Positions 56,163-64,000 of a DNA stretch of 64,000 bases are shown in pieces. The notes under the pieces are model-generated. The model saw nothing but the letters and a program-made list of their open reading frames with translations, ran no database searches and was not told where the DNA came from. The stretch comes from Pseudomonas weihenstephanensis (GTDB taxonomy: Bacteria > Pseudomonadota > Gammaproteobacteria > Pseudomonadales > Pseudomonadaceae). The first letter of the stretch is position 1; every line of letters starts with the position of its first letter. A program made the translations under genes and the position numbers. The stretch spans positions 186,001 to 250,000 of the forward strand of contig NZ_JYLF01000003.1 in NCBI RefSeq assembly GCF_001043055.1, written 5' to 3'.

Positions 56163-58301
56163 ATGAGCAGCAAAAAACCGTCTTCGAACAAGAGCCAGAT
56201 GGCCGGAACCGACACCTTGGATCGTGGCAACACGAACGTCAAACTCGACAGCCTCCAACCTTTTCGTGACGACGCGACCGATCAAGCGCTGCGCACCAAC
56301 CAGGGGGTGAAGATTGCAGACAACCAAAACACCCTCAAAGTGGGCGCCAGAGGCCCTTCGTTGCTGGAAGACTTCATCATGCGCGAGAAGATCACGCATT
56401 TTGACCATGAGCGCATTCCTGAGCGCATCGTGCATGCCCGTGGCACCGGCGCACATGGCTACTTTCAGACCTACGAAGCGCATTCGGCGTTGACCAAAGC
56501 AGGATTCCTGCAAGATCCGAGCAAAAAGACGCCTGTATTTGTGCGTTTTTCGACCGTGCAGGGGCCGCGCGGCTCCGGCGATACCGTGCGCGATGTCCGC
56601 GGGTTTGCTGTGAAGTTTTTCACCGACGAAGGCAACTTCGACCTGGTCGGCAACAATATGCCGGTGTTCTTCATTCAGGATGCGATCAAGTTTCCTGACT
56701 TTGTACATGCCGTAAAGCCTGAGCCGCATAACGAGATTCCTACAGGCGGTTCGGCGCATGACACCTTCTGGGACTTTGTGTCGCTGGTGCCAGAGTCTGC
56801 GCACATGGTGATTTGGGCGATGTCTGACCGGGCCATTCCCAAAAGCCTGCGCAGCATGCAGGGCTTCGGCGTCCATACCTTTCGGCTGATCAATGCTGAG
56901 GGTACGTCCAATTTCGTCAAATTCCATTGGCGCCCCAGCGCGGGCACCTGTTCGCTGGTGTGGGATGAAGCGCAAAAACTCGCAGGCAAGGACACCGACT
57001 TCCATCGCCGCGACCTATGGGACTCGATTGAAGTCGGCGATTACCCGGAATGGGAGTTGGGGGTACAGATCATTAGCGAGGCGGACGAGCATAAGTTCGA
57101 GTTCGACATCCTTGACCCTACCAAGTTGATCCCCGAAGAGTTGGTGCCGATCACCCCGCTGGGCAAGATGGTGCTCAACCGCAACCCCGACAATTACTTT
57201 GCCGAGACCGAGCAGGTCGCCTTCTGCCCCGGTCATATCGTGCCGGGGATCGACTTTTCCAACGACCCGTTGCTGCAAGGTCGACTGTTTTCCTACACCG
57301 ATACGCAGATCAGCCGTCTGGGCGGGCCCAACTTTCATGAGATACCCATTAATCGCCCGGTAGCGCCCTTCCATAACAACCAGCGCGATGCGCAACATCG
57401 CAGCACGATTCATACCGGTCGGGCATCTTACGAGCCGAACTCCATTGATGGTGGCTGGCCGAAAGAAACACCGCCGGCTGCACGCGATGGGGGGTTTGAA
57501 AGCTACCCGGAACGCATTGATGCGAACAAAATTCGCCAGCGCAGCGACTCGTTCAGCGATCATTTTTCGCAAGCGCGGCTTTTTTTCCACAGCATGAGCA
57601 AGCATGAACAAGAGCACATCATCTCGGCGTACAGCTTTGAGTTGGGCAAGGTCGAGCGTGAGCACATTCGGGCACGCCAAGTGAATGAGATTCTGGCCAA
57701 CATGGATCTTGAGTTGGCCAAGCGTGTGGCCGACAACCTCGGGCTGCCTGCACCCAAGGCGGGCACGGTAGCCGCACGCAAAACCAGCCTCAGTCAGTCG
57801 CCCGCGTTGAGCCAGGTCAACTTGTTGCCGGGCAATATCAAAACCCGAAAAGTGGCGATTCTGGCGGCCAACGGTGTTGATGGTGCGGCGATTGAGGCCA
57901 TCAAACAGGCGCTGGCGGCAGAGGGCGCGCACGCCAAATTACTGGGGCCGACTTCGGCGCCAGTGAAAACGGCCGAAGGCAAGTTGTTGCCTGTGGATGC
58001 GTCGATGGAAGGTTTGCCTTCGGTGGCGTTTGACGCGGTGTATGTGCCGGGCGGTGCGGCCTCAATCAAGGCGCTCAGCGGCGACGGGGTGGCTTTGCAT
58101 TATTTGCTGGAAGCCTACAAACACTTGAAGGCGATTGCCTTGCACGGCGAAGCCAGCCAGCTCCTGGACGTGCTGCATGTGCAGGCGGATGAAGGGTTGT
58201 TGGTGCTCAAGGACGCCAAGGACGTTAAAGCGTTCTTTGCCGCCATTGGCCAGCATCGGGTATGGGCGCGGGAGCCGAAGGCTAAGGCGATTCCGGCGTG
58301 A
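56163..58301 (+). CDS. katE: Large-subunit monofunctional catalase (KatE/HPII-type)
   Basis: A 712-residue clade 2 catalase. The catalytic His is in [13 protein letters not shown] (His about 91), the Asn region is [16 protein letters not shown], and the heme-ligand Tyr is in [17 protein letters not shown]-terminal flavodoxin/DJ-1-like domain begins at about residue 555 ([15 protein letters not shown]) and is typical of HPII. It breaks down H2O2; in related species the gene is RpoS-dependent. An upstream open frame exists but AAGGAG and the family start favour MSSKKPS at 56163. Confidence 0.95.
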   Translation: MSSKKPSSNKSQMAGTDTLDRGNTNVKLDSLQPFRDDATDQALRTNQGVKIADNQNTLKVGARGPSLLEDFIMREKITHFDHERIPERIVHARGTGAHGYFQTYEAHSALTKAGFLQDPSKKTPVFVRFSTVQGPRGSGDTVRDVRGFAVKFFTDEGNFDLVGNNMPVFFIQDAIKFPDFVHAVKPEPHNEIPTGGSAHDTFWDFVSLVPESAHMVIWAMSDRAIPKSLRSMQGFGVHTFRLINAEGTSNFVKFHWRPSAGTCSLVWDEAQKLAGKDTDFHRRDLWDSIEVGDYPEWELGVQIISEADEHKFEFDILDPTKLIPEELVPITPLGKMVLNRNPDNYFAETEQVAFCPGHIVPGIDFSNDPLLQGRLFSYTDTQISRLGGPNFHEIPINRPVAPFHNNQRDAQHRSTIHTGRASYEPNSIDGGWPKETPPAARDGGFESYPERIDANKIRQRSDSFSDHFSQARLFFHSMSKHEQEHIISAYSFELGKVEREHIRARQVNEILANMDLELAKRVADNLGLPAPKAGTVAARKTSLSQSPALSQVNLLPGNIKTRKVAILAANGVDGAAIEAIKQALAAEGAHAKLLGPTSAPVKTAEGKLLPVDASMEGLPSVAFDAVYVPGGAASIKALSGDGVALHYLLEAYKHLKAIALHGEASQLLDVLHVQADEGLLVLKDAKDVKAFFAAIGQHRVWAREPKAKAIPA

Positions 58302-58324
58302 TGTAGCACTGTTTAACGGAGGGG

Positions 58325-58358
58325 GCAGGCTGCGATCGATCAAAAGATCGCAACCTGC
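58325..58358. repeat. REP-like hairpin after katE
   Basis: GCAGGCTGCGATC (58325-58337) and GATCGCAACCTGC (58346-58358) pair in 12 of 13 positions over an 8-nt loop. It lies between the convergent katE and lipoprotein genes. Confidence 0.75.
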
Positions 58359-58391
58359 GGCCACCCGCAGGACCTGACGGGGCGCGCGGAT

Positions 58392-59108
58392 TTAGGGTTT
58401 GCTGGGGATCAGCACCATTTGCGCCGGTACGTGGCGCACGATCTGGCGTTCAAGCTTGAGGTCGAAATCCGGGTTGAGCTTTTTAACGCGTTTGCTGATC
58501 AGCGTGGCCAGCCAAGGGTAGTCAGCCGTGCGCGGCACCTGCAAGGTGACGCCACATTGGTAATTGACGATATCTTGCGCGATCAAGTCCAGTTGATGGC
58601 GAAGTTTCTTAATATCGGCGATGTTCAACGCCACCGTGGTGCTTTCGGCGGCGGGATCGATGACTTTGGCCGGTGGGCGCGCTTCGGCAGCCTTCAGGGC
58701 GGCTTCGGCTTTGTCCAGTTCGGCCTTGCGTGCATGGGCAATGGCACTGTTGACGCCGCTGGTCAGTGCAGGCGCCTTGGGCATCAAGGTGCGGGCACGG
58801 CTGAGCGCCGTGGCGGCTGCATTCACATCGCCCTTTTGCAGGAAGATCTGGCTGCGTTGCAAGTAGGCTTCAGCCAATTGGCGCTGGTACTGCACCCACT
58901 GCGGGTCGTCCGGGGTTTGGGCTTGCAAGGTCGCCAATTCGTCTTCGGCGGTGGCAAGTTCGCTGCTGGCCAGGTTTTGCTCCAGCTGAGCGATGGCCGC
59001 AGCACGTTGTTGCTGCGCGATCTGGTCGGCAGTCGGTGTGCTTTGGCAAGCACCCAGCAGCACACAAAATGCGGCCAGGAGCCTATATCGATAGTTGAAC
59101 AGCTTCAT
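58392..59108 (-). CDS. Lipoprotein of unknown function upstream of znu genes (PA5502-like)
   Basis: A 238-residue protein with lipoprotein signal peptide (LLGAC, Cys about 21). The middle is Ala-rich helical (AAAIAQLEQNLASSELATAE; SQIFLQKGDVNAAATALSRA), resembling tetratricopeptide or coiled-coil repeats. The C-terminus has a short beta-like part (DFDLKLERQIVRHVPAQMVL). Gene order next to znuB and metNIQ matches PA5502 of P. aeruginosa as I recall. It is 37 bp downstream of znuB on the same strand, so it may be zinc-regulated. Function unknown. Confidence 0.78.
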   Translation of the reverse strand: MKLFNYRYRLLAAFCVLLGACQSTPTADQIAQQQRAAAIAQLEQNLASSELATAEDELATLQAQTPDDPQWVQYQRQLAEAYLQRSQIFLQKGDVNAAATALSRARTLMPKAPALTSGVNSAIAHARKAELDKAEAALKAAEARPPAKVIDPAAESTTVALNIADIKKLRHQLDLIAQDIVNYQCGVTLQVPRTADYPWLATLISKRVKKLNPDFDLKLERQIVRHVPAQMVLIPSKP

Positions 59109-59145
59109 TCCTGCGGCTCTCTAAGTGCGCAAAAAACGAGCAAGT

Positions 59146-59934
59146 CTACACCCCTCGACGGGGCAGAACAAAACTCAGCAGAAACAGTGCAGCGGCACAC
59201 ACCACAATTGACGGCCCGGCGGGCGTGTCTTTGAACCATGACAACGCCAGGCCACCACACACGGCCACTATCCCCAGCAAACTGGCGCCCAACGCCATCT
59301 GTTCAGGTGAACGGGCGTGACGTTGCGCAGCGGCCGCCGGGATAATCAGCAGCGAGGTAATCAACAGCACCCCGACGATTTTCATCGCGACCGCAATCAC
59401 GACGGCAATCAACAGCATCAGGGTCATGCGCAATGCGGCAACCGGCAAGCCTTCAACGGTGGCCAGCTCCTCGTGCACTGTAATGGCCAGCAGCGGTCGC
59501 CACAATGCGACCAATAGCGCCAGTACGGCGGCGCTGCCGCCGATGATCCACATCAGGTCTGTGGGGCTGATCGCCAGCAGGTCGCCAAACAGGTAGGCCA
59601 TGAGGTCGATCCGCACTTCATGCATGAAGCTTAGTACGACCAGCCCGAGGGACAAGGTGCTGGGTGCGAGAATTCCGAGCAGCGTGTCGGAAGCCAGTGG
59701 CTGACGTTGCTGCAACGTGACCAGCAAGATGGCCAACAGCAGGCAACCGACGGTCACGGCAATGGTGGGGCTGATGTCCAGCAAAAAGCCCAGGGCGACG
59801 CCCAGCAGGGCGGCATGGGACAACGTGTCGCCGAAGTAGGCCATGCGGCGCCACACCACGAATGAGCCCAGTGGGCCTGCGACCACCGCCAACGCCAAAC
59901 CTGCCAGCAGGGCGTAAAACAGAAAATCAGCCAT
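59146..59934 (-). CDS. znuB: Zinc ABC transporter permease
   Basis: A 262-residue membrane protein with eight or nine helices of the ABC-3 family; [15 protein letters not shown] near the N-terminus is the diagnostic motif, and [20 protein letters not shown] follows. The start ATG 59934 overlaps the znuC stop by 8 bp. It forms the channel of the high-affinity zinc importer with ZnuC and ZnuA. Confidence 0.94.
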   Translation of the reverse strand: MADFLFYALLAGLALAVVAGPLGSFVVWRRMAYFGDTLSHAALLGVALGFLLDISPTIAVTVGCLLLAILLVTLQQRQPLASDTLLGILAPSTLSLGLVVLSFMHEVRIDLMAYLFGDLLAISPTDLMWIIGGSAAVLALLVALWRPLLAITVHEELATVEGLPVAALRMTLMLLIAVVIAVAMKIVGVLLITSLLIIPAAAAQRHARSPEQMALGASLLGIVAVCGGLALSWFKDTPAGPSIVVCAAALFLLSFVLPRRGV

Positions 59935-60715
59935 GCTTGCAGCCTTCTCCATGAACGTGTGCCGGTGCCGGTGTGGCACCTTCGTTGACCACCGAGCCAT
60001 GCAAGTCATGGGCGTGGTCGTGATGGTGGTGATAAATCGCCAGGCTTTGTGCGTTTTTGCCGAATAGCTCAACGAATGCAGGGTCGCCGCTGACCTGTTC
60101 CGGGTGGCCCGAGCAGCAGACATGGCGGTTGAGGCACACCACCTGGTCGGTGGTGCTCATGACCAGATGCAGGTCGTGAGACACCATTAACACGCCGCAG
60201 CCATGACGATCACGCAGGCGGGTGATGAGCGCGTACAGCTCGGACTGGCCTGCTACGTCGACGCCTTGCACCGGTTCGTCGAGCACCAGCAGTTCGGGTT
60301 TGCGCAACAAGGCGCGGGCCAGCAGGACACGCTGCATCTCGCCACCCGAGACACTTTGCACCGGGCTATCGATGACCTTCTCGGCACCCACTTCTTTGAG
60401 TGCGTCCAAGGCTTGATCGCGATCAACGCCTGGCACCAGTCGCAAAAAACGCAGCACCGACAAGGGCAGCGTCGGGTCAACGTGCAGCTTTTGCGGCATG
60501 TAACCCACGCGCAGTTTGGGTTTGCGCCATACGCTACCGCTCGTCGGTTTCAGCAACCCGAGCACCGCCTTGACCAATGTGGTCTTACCGGCGCCGTTGG
60601 GGCCAATCAGAGTCACGATCTGGCCCGGCTCAACCGTTAGCTCGATATTGTCCAGCACGTTTTGCCCGGAGTACGTCACGGTGACGTGTTCAAGACGAAT
60701 CAACGCAGTGCTCAT
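59927..60715 (-). CDS. znuC: Zinc ABC transporter ATP-binding protein with His-rich tail
   Basis: A 262-residue ATPase. Walker A is [14 protein letters not shown], the signature is [15 protein letters not shown], and Walker B is [13 protein letters not shown]. The last 35 residues are rich in histidine ([24 protein letters not shown]), a probable zinc-binding tail. The ATG overlaps the zur stop by one base (TGATG). The gene order is zur-znuC-znuB on the minus strand. Confidence 0.94.
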   Translation of the reverse strand: MSTALIRLEHVTVTYSGQNVLDNIELTVEPGQIVTLIGPNGAGKTTLVKAVLGLLKPTSGSVWRKPKLRVGYMPQKLHVDPTLPLSVLRFLRLVPGVDRDQALDALKEVGAEKVIDSPVQSVSGGEMQRVLLARALLRKPELLVLDEPVQGVDVAGQSELYALITRLRDRHGCGVLMVSHDLHLVMSTTDQVVCLNRHVCCSGHPEQVSGDPAFVELFGKNAQSLAIYHHHHDHAHDLHGSVVNEGATPAPAHVHGEGCKHG

Positions 60716-61197
60716 CAGGCCTCCCGGCAACCCGAACAAAGCCCGACCACTTCGACGGTCTGGCCTTCGACAGTAAAGCCGACATCGCGTGCGCTGTTGA
60801 CGATGGCGTCACTGATGGACTTTTGTTCAAGTTCAATGGCCGCGTGGCAGGTGCGGCAAATCAGGAATTGACCCTGATGCGGGTGCTCAGGATGGCTGCA
60901 CCCCACAAACGCATTGAGTGACGAAATGCGATGCACCAGGCCGTTTTCCAGCAGGAAGTCCAGTGCCCGATAAACGGTCGGCGGCGCGGCGCGGCGCCCG
61001 TCCTGTTCGCTGAGCACGGCCAGAATGTCATAGGCGCCCAGCGGTTTGTGGCTCTGCCACACCAGTTCCAGGACACGCTTGCGCAGCGCGGTCAGGCGCA
61101 GGCCCTTTTGCGCGCACAAGGTATCGGCCTCGCTGAGGGCGCTGTGAACGCAATGGGAATGGTCGTGAGGACGGCTGGCAAGCGGCGTAATAGGCAT
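60715..61197 (-). CDS. zur: Zinc uptake regulator Zur (Fur family)
   Basis: A 160-residue Fur-family repressor. The winged helix includes [20 protein letters not shown] and [20 protein letters not shown], and the structural zinc site has CRTCH and CSGC pairs. It represses zinc uptake genes when zinc is sufficient. It is the first gene of zur-znuC-znuB and divergent from znuA. Confidence 0.93.
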   Translation of the reverse strand: MPITPLASRPHDHSHCVHSALSEADTLCAQKGLRLTALRKRVLELVWQSHKPLGAYDILAVLSEQDGRRAAPPTVYRALDFLLENGLVHRISSLNAFVGCSHPEHPHQGQFLICRTCHAAIELEQKSISDAIVNSARDVGFTVEGQTVEVVGLCSGCREA

Positions 61198-61218
61198 GGG
61201 CGGCGACGATCTTTGAGA

Positions 61219-61243
61219 GAGACGTTATTATGTTACCCGTTTC
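61219..61243. promoter_or_regulatory. Candidate Zur box between zur and znuA
   Basis: The segment GAGACGTTATTATGTTAC (from 61219) resembles the Zur consensus GAAATGTTATANTATAAC. It is imperfect but lies in the 66-bp gap between the two divergent zinc genes, where such a site is expected. Confidence 0.5.
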
Positions 61244-61263
61244 AACCACTCTGAGTGCTCATC

Positions 61264-62184
61264 GTGTCCCGTCTTTTTTCGATTTTTCTTGCTTTCAGTG
61301 CCAGTTTTCTGGTGATTGGCCCGGTTCAAGCGGACGTTAACGTGCTGACCAGCATCAAGCCCCTGCAATTGATTGCCGCGGCTGTACAGGACGGTGTGGG
61401 CCAGCCCGAAGTGCTGCTGCCGCCCAATGCATCGCCCCACAGCTTTGCGCTGCGCCCCTCCGACGTACGGCGGGTGCAGTCCGCGGACCTGCTGTACTGG
61501 ATTGGCCCGGACATGGAAGGGTTCTTGCCGCGGGTGCTGACGGGGCGTGCCGCGCCTTCGGTGTCTGTTCAGACCTTGCCGGGTCTCAAACTGCGCCATT
61601 TTGCTGAAGACAGTCATTCGCATGATGAGGATGCGGCCGAGCATGATCACGATCATCGCCCCGGCACCCTGGATGCCCACCTGTGGCTGGCGCCAGACAA
61701 CGCCCGGGTCATCGCTGCAAAAATGGCCGCGGACCTCAGCGCGATAGACGCGCCGAACGCGGCCAGATACCAGCGCAATCTGAAAGCGTTCAATGAGCGC
61801 CTTGACGCATTGGATGCCCGCCTCAAAGCGCGTCTGGCCGGGATCGCCGACAAGCCGTTCTTCGTCTTCCACGAAGGGTATGACTACTTCGAAAGCACTT
61901 ACGGCCTCAAACATGCGGGCGTGTTCAGTGTGGCGTCCGAAGTACAGCCGGGTGCACAGCACGTGGCGGCCATGCGTAAACGTCTGGAGGAAGTGGGCAA
62001 GACGTGCGTGTTCAGTGAACCGCCCTTGCGTCCGCGTTTGGCTGAAACCCTGACGGCCGGGATGCCGGTCAAACTGGCAGAGCTGGATGCTTTGGGTGGC
62101 TTTACCCCTGCGACGGCCCAAGGCTACGAGCAGTTGCTGGAAAAACTGGGTAACGACTTGGCGAGTTGTCTGGAAAGCCTGTAA
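61264..62184 (+). CDS. znuA: Zinc ABC transporter substrate-binding protein
   Basis: A 306-residue periplasmic zinc-binding protein. The signal peptide is about 23 residues ending GPVQA. Zinc ligands include the His in NASPHSFALRPSD, HLWLAP, and HEGYDYFE. A charged, His-rich loop (DSHSHDEDAAEHDHDH) lies at about residues 115-130, as in other ZnuA. The start is a GTG; 61264 has GAG 8 nt upstream, and GTG 61255 is also in frame. Confidence 0.93.
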   Translation: MSRLFSIFLAFSASFLVIGPVQADVNVLTSIKPLQLIAAAVQDGVGQPEVLLPPNASPHSFALRPSDVRRVQSADLLYWIGPDMEGFLPRVLTGRAAPSVSVQTLPGLKLRHFAEDSHSHDEDAAEHDHDHRPGTLDAHLWLAPDNARVIAAKMAADLSAIDAPNAARYQRNLKAFNERLDALDARLKARLAGIADKPFFVFHEGYDYFESTYGLKHAGVFSVASEVQPGAQHVAAMRKRLEEVGKTCVFSEPPLRPRLAETLTAGMPVKLAELDALGGFTPATAQGYEQLLEKLGNDLASCLESL

Positions 62185-62214
62185 GGCGTGTAGACGCAAG
62201 CTCACCAGGTTACC

Positions 62215-62259
62215 CATCAGCCCCCCGCTTTCAGGGCATTTGCCTGATGGCGAGGGGGG
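62215..62259. other. Possible pseudoknot in the znuA 3' region
   Basis: CATCAG (62215-62220) pairs with CTGATG (62244-62249), and CCCCCCGC (62221-62228) pairs with GCGAGGGGGG (62250-62259, one bulge). The order stem1-stem2-stem1'-stem2' is an H-type pseudoknot. Whether it forms is not known. Confidence 0.35.
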
Positions 62260-62272
62260 GAGTGGGCCACGC

Positions 62273-62914
62273 CTACGGCTGAGGCGTTTGCGCCCCCAGC
62301 CATTTCTGCGACAGGGCCGCTAGCCGGCCATCGGCCTTTATCCGCTGGAGCGCTTTGTCCAGGCTGTTGTGGAATGCCGGGTTGCCTTTCTGAAACGGGA
62401 TCGCCAACGTCACCCTCTGATCTTCAACCGGGCGTGTGTCCTCGACGGTTACTCGTGGCGGATGTTCGACAAACGGGCTGCCCTGAACTACGCCTATGAG
62501 CTGACCCTGAAAGGTTTCAGGGGCAGTGGGCGTTGGTGGTTGCGCAGCTCGATTGATTGCGCGCGCGTGGGTGTAACCGTAAGGCTCACTGAAATCGAAC
62601 CGATTCTCAAGGTCCGGAGTCAAAGCCATGTGGTTGAGCGCGACATCGTATTTACCGCTCTCAACCCCTTGCAGCAGGTCGTTGCTGTCGGTCACCAGCA
62701 GGGAGGCATTCACGTCCAGCTCCTGCGCCAGCAGCTCGCCCAATTCCACTTCAAAGCCGGTCAAGTGCCCGTCCTGTTTGAAGCTGTAGGGCGGCACGTC
62801 AGCTTCAAGGGCAATGCGCAGCTCGCCCCGATCGTTAACGTCATCGATTAATTCGGCTTGAGCCAAAGGGCTTACCAGCGGCAATAACAGCATCAGGCCA
62901 GGCAAAAGGCGCAT
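62273..62914 (-). CDS. Transporter substrate-binding protein, family 3, short form
   Basis: A 213-residue periplasmic binding protein. The signal peptide is about 20 residues ending PLAQA; GELRIALEADVPPYSFKQDG and ESGKYDVALNHMALTPD are typical of polar amino acid-binding proteins. The family is usually about 240-260 residues; here the region between IGVVQGSPFVEHPP and LAIPFQKGNPAFHNSL is short, lacking the usual second-domain segment of about 35 residues. It may be a natural variant or an internal deletion. No transporter genes are adjacent. Confidence 0.75.
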   Translation of the reverse strand: MRLLPGLMLLLPLVSPLAQAELIDDVNDRGELRIALEADVPPYSFKQDGHLTGFEVELGELLAQELDVNASLLVTDSNDLLQGVESGKYDVALNHMALTPDLENRFDFSEPYGYTHARAINRAAQPPTPTAPETFQGQLIGVVQGSPFVEHPPRVTVEDTRPVEDQRVTLAIPFQKGNPAFHNSLDKALQRIKADGRLAALSQKWLGAQTPQP

Positions 62915-63050
62915 GGTCACTCCTTTGAACGGATGCAAGCGATTCGCAATAGGCGCTCACTTTGCTTTATGTTGGTCAACTGCGGGTTGGACAGCGTAGC
63001 GACGCGAAGTTGTCTTAACCCTATGAATTTTGTGAAAAACGGAGAAATAA

Positions 63051-63476
63051 ATGAACAATCTACTGTCTCGCGTTGCACTGGCTTCCATGTTGATGGGCGC
63101 TTCGGTCATGGCCATGGCTGCGACTGTGGCCCCTGAAGGCGCAAAAGTTTCCATCCTTTCCCCGGCTGACGGCGCCACCGTGGACAAAACCTTCACCGTC
63201 AAATTCGGTGTTGAAGGCATCAAGCTGGCACCCGCTGGCGACCAGACCCCCCACACAGGCCATCATCACCTGTTGATCGACGTCGACCAGCCGATTGCGG
63301 CGGGCCAGGTGATCCCGGCAGATGCCAACCACGTGCACTTCGGCAAAGCGCAGACCGAAACCGAAGTGACCCTGGCCCCCGGCAAGCACACGTTGCAGCT
63401 GGAGCTGGCTGATAAAAACCACATGGCCTTCGAGCCGGTGATCGTGTCGAAAAAAATCACGGTCAACGTGAAGTAA
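63051..63476 (+). CDS. DUF4399 domain-containing exported protein
   Basis: A 141-residue secreted protein with signal peptide MNNLLSRVALASMLMGASVMAMA. The mature domain has GAKVSILSPADGATVDKTFT, a His-rich GDQTPHTGHHHLLIDVDQP, and PGKHTLQLELADKNH, the DUF4399 pattern. The histidines suggest metal binding, but function is unknown. A strong terminator follows. Confidence 0.88.
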   Translation: MNNLLSRVALASMLMGASVMAMAATVAPEGAKVSILSPADGATVDKTFTVKFGVEGIKLAPAGDQTPHTGHHHLLIDVDQPIAAGQVIPADANHVHFGKAQTETEVTLAPGKHTLQLELADKNHMAFEPVIVSKKITVNVK

Positions 63477-63489
63477 TAACGCCCGCGCA

Positions 63490-63522
63490 TAAAAAAGGGA
63501 GACCCGAGGGTCTCCCTTTTTC
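63490..63522. terminator. Terminator between DUF4399 gene and serA
   Basis: AAAAAAGGGAGACCC and GGGTCTCCCTTTTT form a perfect stem with a 3-nt loop, with A and T runs on the flanks, so it can serve both convergent genes. Confidence 0.92.
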
Positions 63523-63539
63523 GTACAGCGCTTTGCTGC

Positions 63540-64000
63540 TTAGAACAGCACGCGGCAACGGATGGTGCCGGTGATGCTTTGCAGCTTCTCTTGCGCCAGG
63601 TCCGAGGACTCGGCGTCGACGTCGATGACCACGTAGCCAACTTTCTCGTTGGTTTGCAGGAACTGGCCGGAGATGTTGATGCCGTTTTCGGCAAAGACCT
63701 TGTTGATCTCGCTCATCACACCCGGAATGTTCTGGTGGATGTGCAGCAGACGGTGCTTGCCAGGGTGAGCCGGCAGGGCCACTTCCGGGAAGTTGACCGA
63801 CGATACCGACGTACCGTTGTCGCTGTACTTGACCAGCTTCTCTGCCACTTCCAGACCGATGTTGGCTTGCGCTTCAGCGGTGGAACCGCCGATGTGCGGG
63901 GTCAGGATCACGTTGTCCAGGCCGCGCAGCGGGCTTTCGAACACGTCGTCGTTGGAGCGCGGCTCAACCGGGAACACGTCGATGGCGGCGCCGATCAGGT
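63540..64000 (-). CDS. serA: D-3-phosphoglycerate dehydrogenase, C-terminal part (cut by window end)
   Basis: The visible 152 residues are the C-terminus: [20 protein letters not shown] and [20 protein letters not shown] end the NAD-binding part (catalytic His in HIGGST), and the last 80 residues form the ACT domain ([17 protein letters not shown]), where serine binds and inhibits. The enzyme makes phosphohydroxypyruvate, the first step of serine synthesis. The N-terminal part lies beyond the window. Confidence 0.95.
   Translation of the reverse strand, partial: LIGAAIDVFPVEPRSNDDVFESPLRGLDNVILTPHIGGSTAEAQANIGLEVAEKLVKYSDNGTSVSSVNFPEVALPAHPGKHRLLHIHQNIPGVMSEINKVFAENGINISGQFLQTNEKVGYVVIDVDAESSDLAQEKLQSITGTIRCRVLF

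Overview
The window is chromosomal DNA from a Pseudomonas, most likely the fluorescens/fragi side of the genus. The evidence is the gene content and order (rpmB-rpmG, radC, coaBC-dut-algC-argB, pyrE/crc, rph/yicC-gmk-rpoZ-spoT, exbBD-tonB-oxyR-recG, rubA-rubB, ubiC-ubiA, cox/cta, metNIQ, katE, znu), the Crc protein, and Pseudomonas-type REP sequences such as the GTGGGAGCGAGCT pair at 5827-5898. It is almost entirely core genome. I see no rRNA, tRNA, insertion sequence, prophage, CRISPR array or defence island.

Layout. 1-8050: the end of a polyamine-type FAD oxidoreductase, a DUF1127 protein, a MocR regulator, a phospholipase D lipoprotein, an MFS transporter, a PauC/KauB-like aldehyde dehydrogenase and a cupin, a set that resembles a polyamine catabolism neighbourhood. 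8267-12207: an I78 inhibitor, a gene-poor stretch, ribosomal proteins L33 and L28 behind a structured leader, an orphan peptide-binding protein and RadC. 12331-24160: housekeeping genes for CoA, dUTP hydrolysis, phosphohexomutase, arginine and pyrimidine synthesis, catabolite repression (Crc), RNA processing, GMP kinase, RNA polymerase omega, SpoT and RidA. 24228-37066: a lipoprotein, an SDR protein, Fur-type ExbB-ExbD-TonB, OxyR-RecG, an HDOD fusion, HU, rubredoxin with its reductase, and UbiC-UbiA. 37097-44664: accessory enzymes (penicillin acylase family, alpha/beta hydrolase, prolyl-hydroxylase-like 2OG oxygenase, DUF523, carbonic anhydrase). 44996-53281: a complete aa3-type cytochrome c oxidase operon with CtaG, Surf1, heme O/A synthases and Sco. 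53373-64000: the methionine ABC importer, catalase KatE, the zinc uptake locus ZnuABC-Zur, a solute-binding protein, a DUF4399 protein and the 3' part of serA.

How the genes fit together. The aa3 oxidase operon encodes structural subunits, copper delivery (CtaG, Sco, and a small membrane protein carrying a CxxxC motif) and heme A synthesis (CyoE, CtaA). A candidate promoter with a CTATACT -10, the type favoured by RpoS, lies upstream. OxyR with KatE points to peroxide defence. Fur- and Zur-like sites lie in front of exbB and between zur and znuA.

I found no clearly new multi-gene system. The less ordinary signals are non-coding: a perfect 15-bp inverted repeat between the DUF1127 and mocR genes, a layered stem-loop in the rpmB leader, a perfect palindrome between pyrE and crc, a family of REP-like hairpins placed in convergent intergenic gaps, a terminator-like hairpin in the katE leader, a 21-bp inverted repeat inside the cox operon and a possible pseudoknot after znuA. 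The gene order also appears to join blocks that lie apart in the reference pseudomonads I remember.
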